This document shows, one piece after another, positions 11,201-20,000 of a DNA stretch of 34,187 bases. Origin of the DNA: Cladosporium sp. IMV 00045 (Eukaryota > Ascomycota > Dothideomycetes > Cladosporiales > Cladosporiaceae); the NCBI GenBank assembly GCA_001931905.2, contig MSJI02000300.1, positions 1 to 34,187 of the forward strand, read 5' to 3'. Positions within the stretch are counted from its first letter, which is position 1, and the number at the start of each line of letters is the position of its first letter. A program made the translations under genes and the position numbers. The notes beneath the pieces are model-generated. The model was not told the origin of the DNA, ran no database searches, and was given only the letters and a program-made list of their open reading frames with translations.

Positions 11201-11216
11201 GAGCTATTTCGCTTAG
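5220..11216 (+). CDS. BLM10: Proteasome activator BLM10 / PA200
   Basis: Two exons, 5220-11096 and 11154-11216. The 57-bp intron (GTGAGA...GACAG, branch GCTGAC) is in phase 0, giving 1979 aa, between human PA200 (1843) and yeast Blm10 (2143). The protein is an array of HEAT-like helical repeats. The last 90 residues match the family's C-terminal domain (LTRHAAVLGLGALVQAF ... VKTALSDFKKTRQDTW). Blm10/PA200 is a monomeric dome that caps the 20S proteasome and opens its gate by inserting a C-terminal hydrophobic-Tyr-X tail, and it acts in proteasome assembly and acetyl-histone turnover. The tail here, encoded by the tiny second exon, is SYFA rather than the ...YYA of yeast and human, so the penultimate Tyr is Phe. 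Without splicing the tail would be lost, which supports the intron. Confidence 0.95.
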
Positions 11217-12342
11217 GCTGGACTGGTTTCAAGGCTGCGTGTGTGCCCTTGTCTATGCGTCTTCAACGTGAAGGCATATATGCGTCTTGCTTTGCCTTTT
11301 GGAATGGAGCTCTTGAATGCGTACTGTAAGTATACATCAGGTCGACGCTCTTGCAAGAAGCTACAATCGTTCGTGAGACGCGTGCGTTCAGAGCTGGCGG
11401 GGCTTGAGGGATTGGCGAAGGGCGCGTTTTGTTGAAATGCTATTCCTCCCTTTTTCATTTTTGTGGTGCGGCTTTTTTTGGAGAGTTACGGCGTGGTTTA
11501 TGGCATGGGACAACGAAAAGAGATACCTTGTACGAAAAGATTCGAGCACTTCTATAAATAAGAGAGAAATAACGGAAAACCCAGAAAATAGTGTTGATGA
11601 GTGTCAGTATTGATTCATGGGGAGAGTACTTCTTGGATTTGGCGAGGTGGTGGTTGGGGGGTCGATTGTTTGAGAAAGTTATATCTCTCGGTTGGATTGA
11701 ATATATCCATCGTTCATGTCCACGTCAATTTGACGATATAGTCAAGTACATATATGCCTAGGTATCCAGATGCATGCAGCCGTCTTGACTTGCGCAATGA
11801 GCTTCGAAAAGGCAGAAATTCATCAAGCTCTCCGACATCGCTCCCTTTCAACGTCAGAAACCACCACCGCCGCCGCCAAACCAATCCCTCAACAACAAGC
11901 ACGAGCACTATCAAACAAATTCTCGGCCAAGCAAACCCATCTGGCCCGCCGAAATGCAACATCGATAATGTCGTGATACTTGGACTCCGCAACAGGACCC
12001 TCGCCTAAACCAAAAGGCTAGCCTTAAACGTGCTTGGTCCAGCCGAGCCAGGCTTGCTAACCTCACCAGACCCACTTGGCTGCGAGCACGCAACTTCACT
12101 TTCTCCTCTTGCGGCTCGCGATGTTGCAGGAAATTTTATGGTACGGTATGCTCAGCGGTTGAATGATGCGCGAAGCGTGCGAGGCGAAGAAAATGGTGAG
12201 TAGTAGTGAGTTGCGTGCCATGTGGGAGCCACATGGGGGTTGAAGAGGAAACGGTAGGTATTTAATCGATTCGTCTTGTCACCTTTTTCCTCGTCCATCT
12301 TGTCTCCCACTCCTTGCCTTTCCCCGGCGGAATTCCTTCGCA
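11217..12342. other. Intergenic region BLM10 to UNC93-like gene
   Basis: A 1.1-kb stretch with the BLM10 3' UTR at left. Small open frames between 11710 and 12010 exist on both strands, but none shows a domain, strong start context or a partner exon. No RNA gene was recognised. Confidence 0.5.
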
Positions 12343-13827
12343 ATGCCGGAAATCATCCCAGCAGACAAGAACCCCAAACTCCAAGGTGACAATAAGGGCA
12401 TCCTCCCAACAACCCAACCCAATCCCAAGCCTCACCGAACATGGTATCGCACCACGCTCTTCAACTCCTTCGTGATTGGGATGGTGGGCTTCATGGCCCC
12501 CGGACTCTGGAACGCAATGAACAGTCTCGGCGCCGGCGGCGCGCGCGAACCCTACCTTGTCAACGCCGCGAACGCCCTCGTCTTCGCCATCATGGGCATC
12601 CTGTGCCTCTTCGGCGCGCCCATCGCCAATCGCATCGGCCTCGCCTGGACGCTCGTGCTCGGCGCCGTGGGCTACCCCGTCTACTCCGCGGGTCTGTACT
12701 GCAACAACCGCTTCGGCAACGTGTGGTTCGTGCTCGTAGGCGCCGCGGCGTGTGGCTTCTCCGCCGGCCTTTTCTGGGCCAGTGAAGGCGCCATTGCCCT
12801 AGGGTATCCGGAAGCGAGTAAGCGTGGCAAGTACATGAATATCTGGCTGTGGTTCCGCACGGGTGGTCCTCTCGTCGGCGGCGCAATCGTCCTCGCACTT
12901 AATAACTCCGAAGACAAGCGGGATCGTGGCGCTGTTGGACCCCAGACCTATCTCGTCTTCATCGCGCTGCAATGCCTGGCCGTTCCGGTAGCGTTACTTC
13001 TCAGCAAACCTGAGAACGTGCAGCGCTCTGACGGGACCAAAGTACTCGTACGCGCAGAGAAGAGCTTCAAAGCGGAATTCCTCGCGCTCTGGAAAGCGAG
13101 CGGCCAGCGCAAAATCCTGCTCCTTCTACCTATCTTCTGGACCTCGTACTTCAACCAGTATAGCAACAATTTCCAAGCGCTGTACTTCGGCGTGCGCGCT
13201 CGCGCACTCATAGGTTTCGTCAGCAACTTCGGCACGCTGCTGAGCTCGCAGATCATCAGCTCCTGGCTGGACTGGGCGCGTTTCAGCGTCAAGAAGCGAA
13301 TCGCCTACGGCTTCTACTACGTCGTCATCATCCACATCGTCGCCTGGACGTACGGCTGGGTCGTTCAGGAGAAGTACACGCGCATCGAGCCCGTCTTCGA
13401 CTGGACGGACAGCGGTTTCACGGAAGGGTTCTTCGTGCTACTGCTGTGGGATTTTGCAAGGCAGGCGTTGCAGAATTGGCTGTATTATTTACTCTCGACT
13501 TCGACGGAGAACATGGCGGAGTTGACGAGGTATTGTGGGATTTTGCGTGGGCAGGAGAGTTTCGGGCAGGCGGTTGCGTTTGGGCTTTGTACGGAGAAGT
13601 GGCGAGGGGGCAGGGTGCCGTTGGGCGTGATGTCGGGGCTGCTTGTGCTTTCTGTATATCCGACTTGGTTGGCGGTGAGCGAGCATGTGCCGGTTGGGGC
13701 TGAGGGTGCTGGATCGGGGAATGCGGCTGAGTTGAGGGAGGCTGAGGGGAGGAAGAGCTTGTCTGATGATGAGCATGTTGCTGTTGCGGAGATGGTTGTT
13801 GAGCAGCCGAACAAACATAAGTCGTAG
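12343..13827 (+). CDS. UNC93-like major facilitator superfamily membrane protein
   Basis: Single exon, 494 aa, about the usual length for fungal UNC93-like/DUF895 proteins. After a hydrophilic N-terminus of about 35 residues come TM1 (FVIGMVGFMAPGLWNAMNSLGAGG), TM2 around ANALVFAIMGILCLFGAPIANR, and about nine further hydrophobic segments. The short motif FWASEGAIALGYP followed by Lys/Arg (RGKYMNIWLWF) is characteristic of this family. The C-terminal 60 residues are hydrophilic and acidic. Animal UNC93 proteins regulate K+ channels or traffic Toll-like receptors. Fungal members are uncharacterised membrane proteins or putative transporters, so no substrate is assigned. The start lies in GCAATGCC. 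Of the 30 codons after the ATG, 14 end in C and 4 in G; of the last 30, 2 end in C and 16 in G. Confidence 0.9.
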   Translation: MPEIIPADKNPKLQGDNKGILPTTQPNPKPHRTWYRTTLFNSFVIGMVGFMAPGLWNAMNSLGAGGAREPYLVNAANALVFAIMGILCLFGAPIANRIGLAWTLVLGAVGYPVYSAGLYCNNRFGNVWFVLVGAAACGFSAGLFWASEGAIALGYPEASKRGKYMNIWLWFRTGGPLVGGAIVLALNNSEDKRDRGAVGPQTYLVFIALQCLAVPVALLLSKPENVQRSDGTKVLVRAEKSFKAEFLALWKASGQRKILLLLPIFWTSYFNQYSNNFQALYFGVRARALIGFVSNFGTLLSSQIISSWLDWARFSVKKRIAYGFYYVVIIHIVAWTYGWVVQEKYTRIEPVFDWTDSGFTEGFFVLLLWDFARQALQNWLYYLLSTSTENMAELTRYCGILRGQESFGQAVAFGLCTEKWRGGRVPLGVMSGLLVLSVYPTWLAVSEHVPVGAEGAGSGNAAELREAEGRKSLSDDEHVAVAEMVVEQPNKHKS

Positions 13828-14633
13828 ATGAAGTGGCGCAAGCAGGGATGCAATGACAGTCTGGGCGATTTAGAGCGTTCATATAATGTTACAGCCTAAT
13901 CAAAATCGAGAAGCCTTTTTTGGTGCTGGAAGATGCCCGTCAGCGCGTCTCCCCAAACATTCTTATCACAGTTTCTTCAAGTCACTATCTTGTATGTCAA
14001 ATCAGGCGAGGTACTAGTTGATTTTGATTCGGATCCTGCGCCCCAAAAGTATCCATAAGGTCGGCGAACAAACACTTGAGACGGAGCATATATGCATTTG
14101 AATGCATGGGAAAGCGTGGTTTGTTTGCTGAGCTTGAAAGGTGTTGATTGGCGAGCTTTATAGCTTGTGCAATGCGCGATTGAAGACTGACTCGTGTCGG
14201 CTATCTTGAACCGTTGGACAGAACAGTCCCAGAGACTCCAATTTAGCAGCTGCTGAGTGGGCAGCGCATCAGCATTAATGTCGGGTTTCGTCAACATAGT
14301 GCTCTTCTGCTGGAGCGTTGGCCTGAGGTTCCTCGAAAGATCTTGCCCGAAAATCGGCATTTCGAGTCTTCTTTTTCGGCAAGTGTGATGTCTTTGCGCT
14401 TCGCTCTCGTCCATCAAATCCTCCGAGAACGCGGAAACGAGAAATTGTTGTTCTCTTCCCGGCGCAGCCAAGAAAATTTTGAGCCAGAGTCTTGAGTATT
14501 GTCCAGCAGTCCATGCGTGGAAGCTCCAAACAGTGTGCTTTCGAGCACAGCAGTCCCGAATCTCCTTCAAGCTCCCAGCCTGAAGTACAGTACGTACCCC
14601 AGATATCCTGTCATCATATCTTTCCTCCTCTCC
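13828..14633. other. Convergent intergenic region
   Basis: Lies between the stop of the UNC93-like gene and the stop of RDS3. A minus-strand open frame of nearly 200 codons (13977-14570) crosses most of it but begins without an ATG and has no recognisable domain. I treat the stretch as 3' UTR and spacer. Confidence 0.45.
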
Positions 14634-14960
14634 TCACTGATTCCTAAAATTCTTCTTCTGGTAGAACAGATCCGTCCTCGAACTACCCAGATTTATAATC
14701 TTCGGGCATCCATCCCTGTCCTTCTCAAGCCTGGTGCATTCAAAACAGTAGAACGCGTCCGAGATCCCTTCACCGCCGCAGACGACGCATTTGTTCTGGT
14801 AGTTGCCGAAAGAGCACTCGTCGCAGATGCGCACGAGAGTTGTAGGGCGCACGTAAGAGTCGCAGACGGGGCATTTGCCGTCGCATTTGTCGCAGAGGCG
14901 GCCGATGGAGATGCCGCTGGTTTTGCGACACATGACGAGATCGGGGTGATGGCGCGACAT
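14634..14960 (-). CDS. RDS3: Pre-mRNA splicing factor Rds3 / PHF5A (SF3b subunit)
   Basis: Single exon, 108 aa (yeast Rds3 107, human PHF5A 110). The start [12 protein letters not shown] matches the family N-terminus, so an in-frame upstream extension is not used. All twelve expected cysteines are visible (11, 23, 26, 30, 33, 46, 49, 58, 61, 72, 75, 85), forming the three-zinc knot of this family. The stretch CDSYVRP gives Tyr36 and Arg38. In human PHF5A, Tyr36 lines the pocket bound by pladienolide-type splicing inhibitors. The end [13 protein letters not shown] is conserved. The protein acts in the nucleus within SF3b of the U2 snRNP, at branch-site recognition. It is divergent from the alpha/beta-hydrolase gene across 483 bp. 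Confidence 0.96.
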   Translation of the reverse strand: MSRHHPDLVMCRKTSGISIGRLCDKCDGKCPVCDSYVRPTTLVRICDECSFGNYQNKCVVCGGEGISDAFYCFECTRLEKDRDGCPKIINLGSSRTDLFYQKKNFRNQ

Positions 14961-15443
14961 GTTGGCGGTGACGTGGAAGATGCGTGTTGTCTGTCCGTGT
15001 CCTCCGGCAGTACGTTGTAGATGTGTATTGAGCTGTTTGTGTATGCGAAAGTGTAGGAGGCGATCAGACAGTTCTAGATGCTGCAGTACGCTGACAAACG
15101 TGCGGCTCGCTTTCACATGCGCGAGACTTCAGACTTTGGGAGGCAAAGCTTGGCTCGACCTCACCTGCTCTCTTCACTTACAACGCGGATGGCATTTTGA
15201 ACTTCCATTCATATGATCACGCAGCCCATTCTTTGGATGAATGATTATATCGAAGTGATTAACAACATCGGAACCCATCGCTCACTATTGTCCGGTCTTG
15301 ACCCAAGGTTTCGCCGCGCCTTGAGTCGACGTCATGAAGTTCGGGCACGGACTCGGGGCGCCTAAGAGGCTGCAGCTGATGGCTTCACTCTTTCTCGGAT
15401 TCCGTCTAGACTCTATCCATCAATTTTCTGGACAGGTGCAATC
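14961..15443. other. Divergent promoter region RDS3 / alpha-beta hydrolase
   Basis: 483 bp between two divergent starts. Contains a CGACGTCA core near 15329, resembling a CRE/ATF site (half match only). No other regulatory motif is supported. Confidence 0.4.
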
Positions 15444-16681
15444 ATGATTCTCGATCAGATTGCATGGCTAGACTGCATTGTCTTCCTTTTGTTCCTAGCT
15501 CCTCAGCTGATAATCCATGTTGGGCTGATTCAGACGGCAATATGCGGCATCAAAGCTTTGCCGTTTCTGGGTATGTTGGATAACTTATAGTCCCTTTGAC
15601 GAATATACGGACTAATACTATCCTAGTAGTGAGAATGCCATACCAATTGGTGCGTGAGCGCCTTAGGCCACGGCAGCAACGTTCGCCTTTCGTGCAACAA
15701 GCCACCCTTTTCCAGGACGTTGTCATTAGGGTCGTCCGCTACGCATTCACCTACATCCCGGCCAACATCGGCAAGGTGTTCTTCTCCAAAGGTGTGGCAC
15801 TGCCTTTCTTCAGGTTCCGCATGCTCCGTAACGGTATCTGGCGCTGCCCTATTTTTTGGAAGGAAGTCAACCGGGAAGGCCTGCAGGGCATCTACATGAT
15901 CGATGACGAAACCCGGCGACCCGACATCGTGGTGTATTACGCTCATGGAGGCGGCTTTTCCATGGGATCTTCGTACTTCTACATTGAGTTCCTCATGGCG
16001 TGGATCCATATGCTCAAGGCTGCTGGATACAGCAACCCTGCGCTCTTCGCGTTGGAGTACACCCTCGTTCCTGAAGCTACATATCCGACGCAAACACAGG
16101 AAGCACTCGCAGGATACAAATACGTTCTGTCGATCGCACCCGATCCATCGAGGATTGTGGTCGCTGGCGACTCAGCTGGAGCCACTATCATTCTCAGTCT
16201 TCTTCTTTGCCTCTCTAAATACACCTCGATCAAAGATCAGAAACCCGGATTCGCTGTCATGATTTCTCCCTGGGCGACGATCATCTCTGACAAGAACGAG
16301 AACACCCCTTCGGACTACCTCAACGCAGACAGCTTGCGTCTTTATGGCAGCCAATACATCGGAACGAAAGCATCGCCGGAAGATGCCATGGTCTCGCCTG
16401 GGCTCAACAAAGATCTCATCTGGTGGCGGAAGGCTTCCCCGACGAATGGCTGGTTCTTCATTCACGGAGCTGAAGAAGTGTTTGCGCCTGAAACGAGGGA
16501 CATGATCGCTTTGCTCAGGAGCACTGGATCTTTCGTGGTCAACCATGAGGAGAGAGGTTGGGTTCATGCTTGGCCTGTTGTGAAGTTGTTTCTTTGCAAC
16601 AAGGATAAGGAGAGGATCAGTGGAGTGCAGAGAATTGTGGACATGATCAAGGAGCGCGTTCCTCGAGCCGCGAAAAGCTGA
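15444..16681 (+). CDS. Membrane-anchored alpha/beta-hydrolase (hormone-sensitive-lipase-like esterase)
   Basis: Two exons, 15444-15570 and 15627-16681. The intron 15571-15626 (GTATGT...CCTAG, branch ACTAATAC) splits a Val codon, and the protein is 393 aa. Exon 1 encodes a hydrophobic segment at about residues 10-35 (DCIVFLLFLAPQLIIHVG), a probable signal anchor, so the open frame alone would miss the N-terminus. Catalytic features are the oxyanion-hole motif HGGGF (149-153), the nucleophile motif GDSAG with Ser225, a Glu-containing GAEEVF (about 324-329) where HSL-family enzymes usually carry the acid, and His356 in VHAWP. These place it in the alpha/beta-hydrolase-3 (HSL) group of esterases and lipases. 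The substrate is unknown. Having Glu rather than Asp as the likely acid is worth noting but occurs in related hydrolases. Confidence 0.9.
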
Positions 16682-16786
16682 TAAATATAATACTCAGGCA
16701 GATATATCAAGCTCGCCTTTTCCATGAGACATCCCCCCTTCTCAGTCCGTCGCCTTCTTCAGATATCTCCTTACAGACATCTTGCT

Positions 16787-17053
16787 TCAATCAGACTTCT
16801 TCCCACCATGAGCGGCGTGCTCCGTCTCTCTCGCAGTCTCACGCCCGGCATGTTGTCGACTAGCGTCACTCTCTGCGGCCAGGGCAGCCAGCCGGTCGCT
16901 GTTGTCGACCAACCATCTCTGCATCGGAACATTGCAGGGCTGGGAGCCAGATTTCCTGTTCAGGGCCTCGAGGTTCTCCTTGGTCAACGACCCTTGCAAC
17001 CCGTCCGTGGGATTGGATGGCCGGTCTCCCAGCTTGTTTTCCTGAGTCGGCAT
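16787..17053 (-). CDS. Possible small hydrophilic protein (3' exon), unknown function
   Basis: From the first in-frame ATG at 17053 this is an 88-codon frame with a protein-like composition: hydrophilic, with KENLEALNRKSGSQPCNVP followed by an amphipathic stretch MQRWLVDNSDRLAALAAES and a basic end. The frame stays open upstream to 17107. A strong donor (GTAAGT, intron start 17126) with branch CTGAC and several phase-compatible acceptors lies just upstream. The sequence before that donor, read in the joining frame, is Arg/Ser-rich (FRRPLSSASLSKSIEHS), like a mitochondrial presequence. I could not find a start codon for that upstream exon. It may be a real spliced gene or chance. Confidence 0.35.
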   Translation of the reverse strand: MPTQENKLGDRPSNPTDGLQGSLTKENLEALNRKSGSQPCNVPMQRWLVDNSDRLAALAAESDASRQHAGRETARETEHAAHGGKKSD

Positions 17054-17416
17054 TGGAGATGACTTCAAGAGCTTGTCAGACAAGACATGGAACCCTGGAG
17101 ACGCAATTTATAGGGGCTTGACTTACGCTGGAAAAGATCCGACGGCAGCTGTGTTCAATGGACTTCGATAGCGAGGCGCTTGACAAAGGGCGTCTGAAGT
17201 TGCTCAAGTTGGATATTGCTGAACCTTCGAGCTGTGGATGGTTTCATGACTGGATATGAGCAGAGGGTCTTCTTTTATGTGTGTAATTTGCACCATATTC
17301 TTTCTTTTCTGACGTGCAAAAGGCATCGCAACTTCCTCTCATGTCGCGCCCTGAGCCAGGAAGTGCAATTGCTGCCATTGCTTGGCCAGCATATAGCTAA
17401 GGAGAAGAAAGGTGTG

Positions 17417-17560
17417 GTGCAAGCAATGGTGCGAGAAACGGTGCAAGAAGTGGTGCAAAAACCAGCGCAGGACACCAGGCGAGGACTTGTGCAAAAAACA
17501 GTTCAAGAACCCGTGCAAGAATCGGTGCAAGTACCAGTGCAAAACCCTGTGCAAGAAGCA
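17417..17560 (+). repeat. 12-bp tandem repeat, 12 units, open in coding frames
   Basis: Twelve consecutive 12-mers with consensus GTGCAAGAANCN, diverged but never out of register; units 5 and 6 are the most decayed. In the frame starting at 17417 it encodes a tetrapeptide repeat of the type V-Q-[EK]-[PTS]. The two other plus frames and the minus frames are also largely open, because 12 is a multiple of 3. Whether it is translated is unknown. Confidence 0.85.
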
Positions 17561-18531
17561 CGGAAAAACGGTGAGCCAGAAGCGTCACATGCAAACATCA
17601 AAGTCCTGAAATATCGCTTCTTCGTTGTTGACCGGTGACGTTAGCGCACGGGAGGATCTTTGAGTGTGGTCTGCACAGTGCAAACCAGTGTCGCAGGTTC
17701 CCATATTGACACGTGGGGTTCAAGGATCGAGCCAGGGATTGTCAGAGCTGATATGACCATGCAGCGGGTGCATCGTGCCGTTGGCGCGTGTCGCGATGTG
17801 CAGAGCGCCGTTTTGCACTCAGAGGAGAAGTATCGCGATTCTGCTCGTCTGCCTTAGTGGAATCTGTACCCCTGAGGCGGAACTGTTTGCCTTCATAAGC
17901 TCGGTAACTGAGGAATCTGCTCCTATTGGGCATTCGAAGATGTGCACTGTGCTGCTTATGCATCAAGTATCCAAGAAAAGCAATCGTGGGATGCCATGTT
18001 CCCCGGGCGGTGTGAGCCCATCAATGCACGGTGTCGATCCAGAAGGCTCAACCCATACGGGCCACCAAATCCACGTATGGCCGCGACCACCGCCGCGGGA
18101 GGGTGGCTCTGAGGACTGCAAGCGTGCACTAGAGGAAGCCTGAAAGTTGGAGGCGAGGCCGTCCCGCCCAGGTACATAAGGTACTCACCAATGGGAATGT
18201 TTCCCGCAAGCCAGCCGATTGGGCAGAAGGCGATGATGAGCATGGTAACTACAGAACAGAACGGCGACTGTTGAGTCCATACTTATTTTTCTTTTCGACC
18301 GAACGCATACGCCTCAAGGATGTGCAACATTGGTGTGCAGTCACACTGAGTGGAAGACGCTGAATCAAATTCGCTGCTTGGCCCGTGGCAATATATATAC
18401 TCTATGTAGCCATGCTCTCTGACCACCACTGAAAGTAGTCTTAACTGATCATCATTTGATGTGTCTTTTCTCAAGCATCGGCTTGCAATCGATCAACTCT
18501 GCCGGGAGACAGCTCGGGTCCGTCATCAAAC

Positions 18532-19798
18532 ATGGTCTTGGCCTGGGAAAGCGTCCGAGAAGACATCTGCAGACATTATTCCATGGAGGGGAAATCACTC
18601 ACGCAGGTCAAAGCAATCATGATGCGTGACAAAGGGTTCAATGCCTCGTTCGTGATTTTACTTGCACCCCCGATTCTTATCCAACGTGAGCTAATCTGAA
18701 AACAGGACGAGATCATACCGGTCGAAGCTCGCAGAGTGGAATGTCAAGCGTGCTGACTTGCAAGGCAACGCTGGCAGTATCACGTTGCAAGCCGTCCGAA
18801 AGCAGAGCTGCTCTTTATCGCCAATCTTCAATACCATCGACAACTTTGGAAGCCCTGGCACCGATCACACGTTGGTGGCCGATCACGACGTGGTTCAATT
18901 TGGCAACGACAGCAACCATTCATACGAGATGAGCATGGATGCCTTGCTTCGACCTTGCAGCAACTACGAACAAAGCTGCATGGCTCGCGACGAGCAATTC
19001 CGCCAAGTCGTTGAGCGCATGCATCAAACGCCCTCGAAATCTGCGGCCGAATATGAATTGAGAGAAGGTGACTTCTACGGCAACGATGGCACATTGTTGC
19101 ACTACATTGCCAGCAGACGCTACATGGAAGGCATCATGGAAGAGACTTTACGTTTCTGCGCCCGATACCATTATTCTCTCAATGATGTGAACAGCGCATC
19201 TTTGACTGCTCTGCAAATTGCCCTCAGCAACGACCGAGCTCAAAACGTGAAGCTCTTACTCTCTTCGGGTGCTGCGATGCCTACCCAGTACACCGGCGAG
19301 TCTCCTCTCCACGTCGCCATAATGAATACCAACAATCCAGGAATCGTTGACCTGCTGTTGAATCACTGCTATCAGGAATCTCTCCGCGAATCTGTCCGCC
19401 AACCTCTCCGCGCGGAAACGAAAACTCAGAATAATGAAACCAGGGTACCTGTTGACTTCCTGTGGAAGAAAACCGGACAAATGGCACTCGATCTCCTAGT
19501 GGGTCGCGTGCTCCAGGAACTCTCCCTCTCTGGCGAAACGCATTGCACTGAAGTCACCAAGCAGATCCTCAAAACAATTGTGGATTTGATTCCAAAGATA
19601 GATGACACCTCCTACTTGCGCGAACAGGCCAGAAATGATCATGTTCTTTTCAGTCGGGCAACCATTGCTATCGGGAGGCACAGGGGCGCACTCGCTCTTA
19701 GCAGTACAATGATGATAGTCTTACGTGAGGAGACAGCAACATTGGACAAGCGATTCTATCAGGACTTTTGTCACAATCAAAGGTACCGACGTGGCTAG
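18532..19798 (+). CDS. Clr5-domain protein with ankyrin-like repeats
   Basis: Two exons, 18532-18647 and 18706-19798; 402 aa. Exon 1 and the start of exon 2 together make a Clr5 domain (residues 3-52) with the conserved pattern W5, I12, Y16, G20-S22-L23, V26, M30, GF 35-36, then S39-x-R41-x-Y43-x2-K46-x3-W50. The 58-bp intron splits Ser39. Its donor GTTCGT is weak, but it is the only choice that restores the domain. Residues about 165-260 carry ankyrin-like units (DGTLLHYIA..., ALQIALSNDRAQNVKLLLSSGA, GESPLHVAI...GIVDLLLNH). Clr5 is a fungus-specific N-terminal domain, often joined to ankyrin or TPR repeats, first defined in a fission-yeast silencing factor. A nuclear or regulatory role is inference. 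The C-terminus may hide a further small intron. Confidence 0.82.
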
Positions 19799-20000
19799 AC
19801 ACAGGTCAGGGGACCTGTCAATCGTTGCGGACTGGAATGCACCAGGGGAAAAGACTTGCCAATGCGACTTTTGCATAGGAGGGGATGGGGCGAAAAGAAG
19901 AAGAGGTCTCTCATTGTATCATGTTCTGTACCATATTGTCATGGGGCGGTGGTTCATGTCCATGCTCCCAATAAAGTCATACCCATCACTCACACAAGCA

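Larger units (their letters stand above)
16682..18531. other. Long gene-poor interval
   Basis: 1.85 kb between the hydrolase and the Clr5-ankyrin gene. It holds a possible small minus-strand gene (16787-17053 and upstream), a 12-bp tandem repeat (17417-17560), and short open frames of no recognisable kind around 17775-18243. One of these, on the minus strand, starts at 18243 with a short hydrophobic segment and a good GTGAGT...TTTCAG intron, but splicing leads at once to a stop. Its coding status is unresolved. Confidence 0.5.

Noticed and set aside
13977..14570. Nearly 200-codon minus-strand frame between the UNC93-like gene and RDS3
   Set aside because: It does not begin with ATG, has no recognisable domain, and lies in a convergent 3' region; the first ATG is about 50 codons in.
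14961..15116. N-terminal extension of RDS3 to 160 residues
   Set aside because: The family starts at M-x-[RK]HHPDL; the upstream 52 codons are leader read through without a stop.
17700..17740. GGTTCAAGGATCGAGCC segment considered as a tRNA T-arm
   Set aside because: No acceptor stem, anticodon arm or D-arm can be paired around it.
17956..18243. Minus-strand frame starting with a hydrophobic stretch, considered as a small membrane protein
   Set aside because: An excellent intron inside it leads to a stop three codons after splicing, and no family match was seen.
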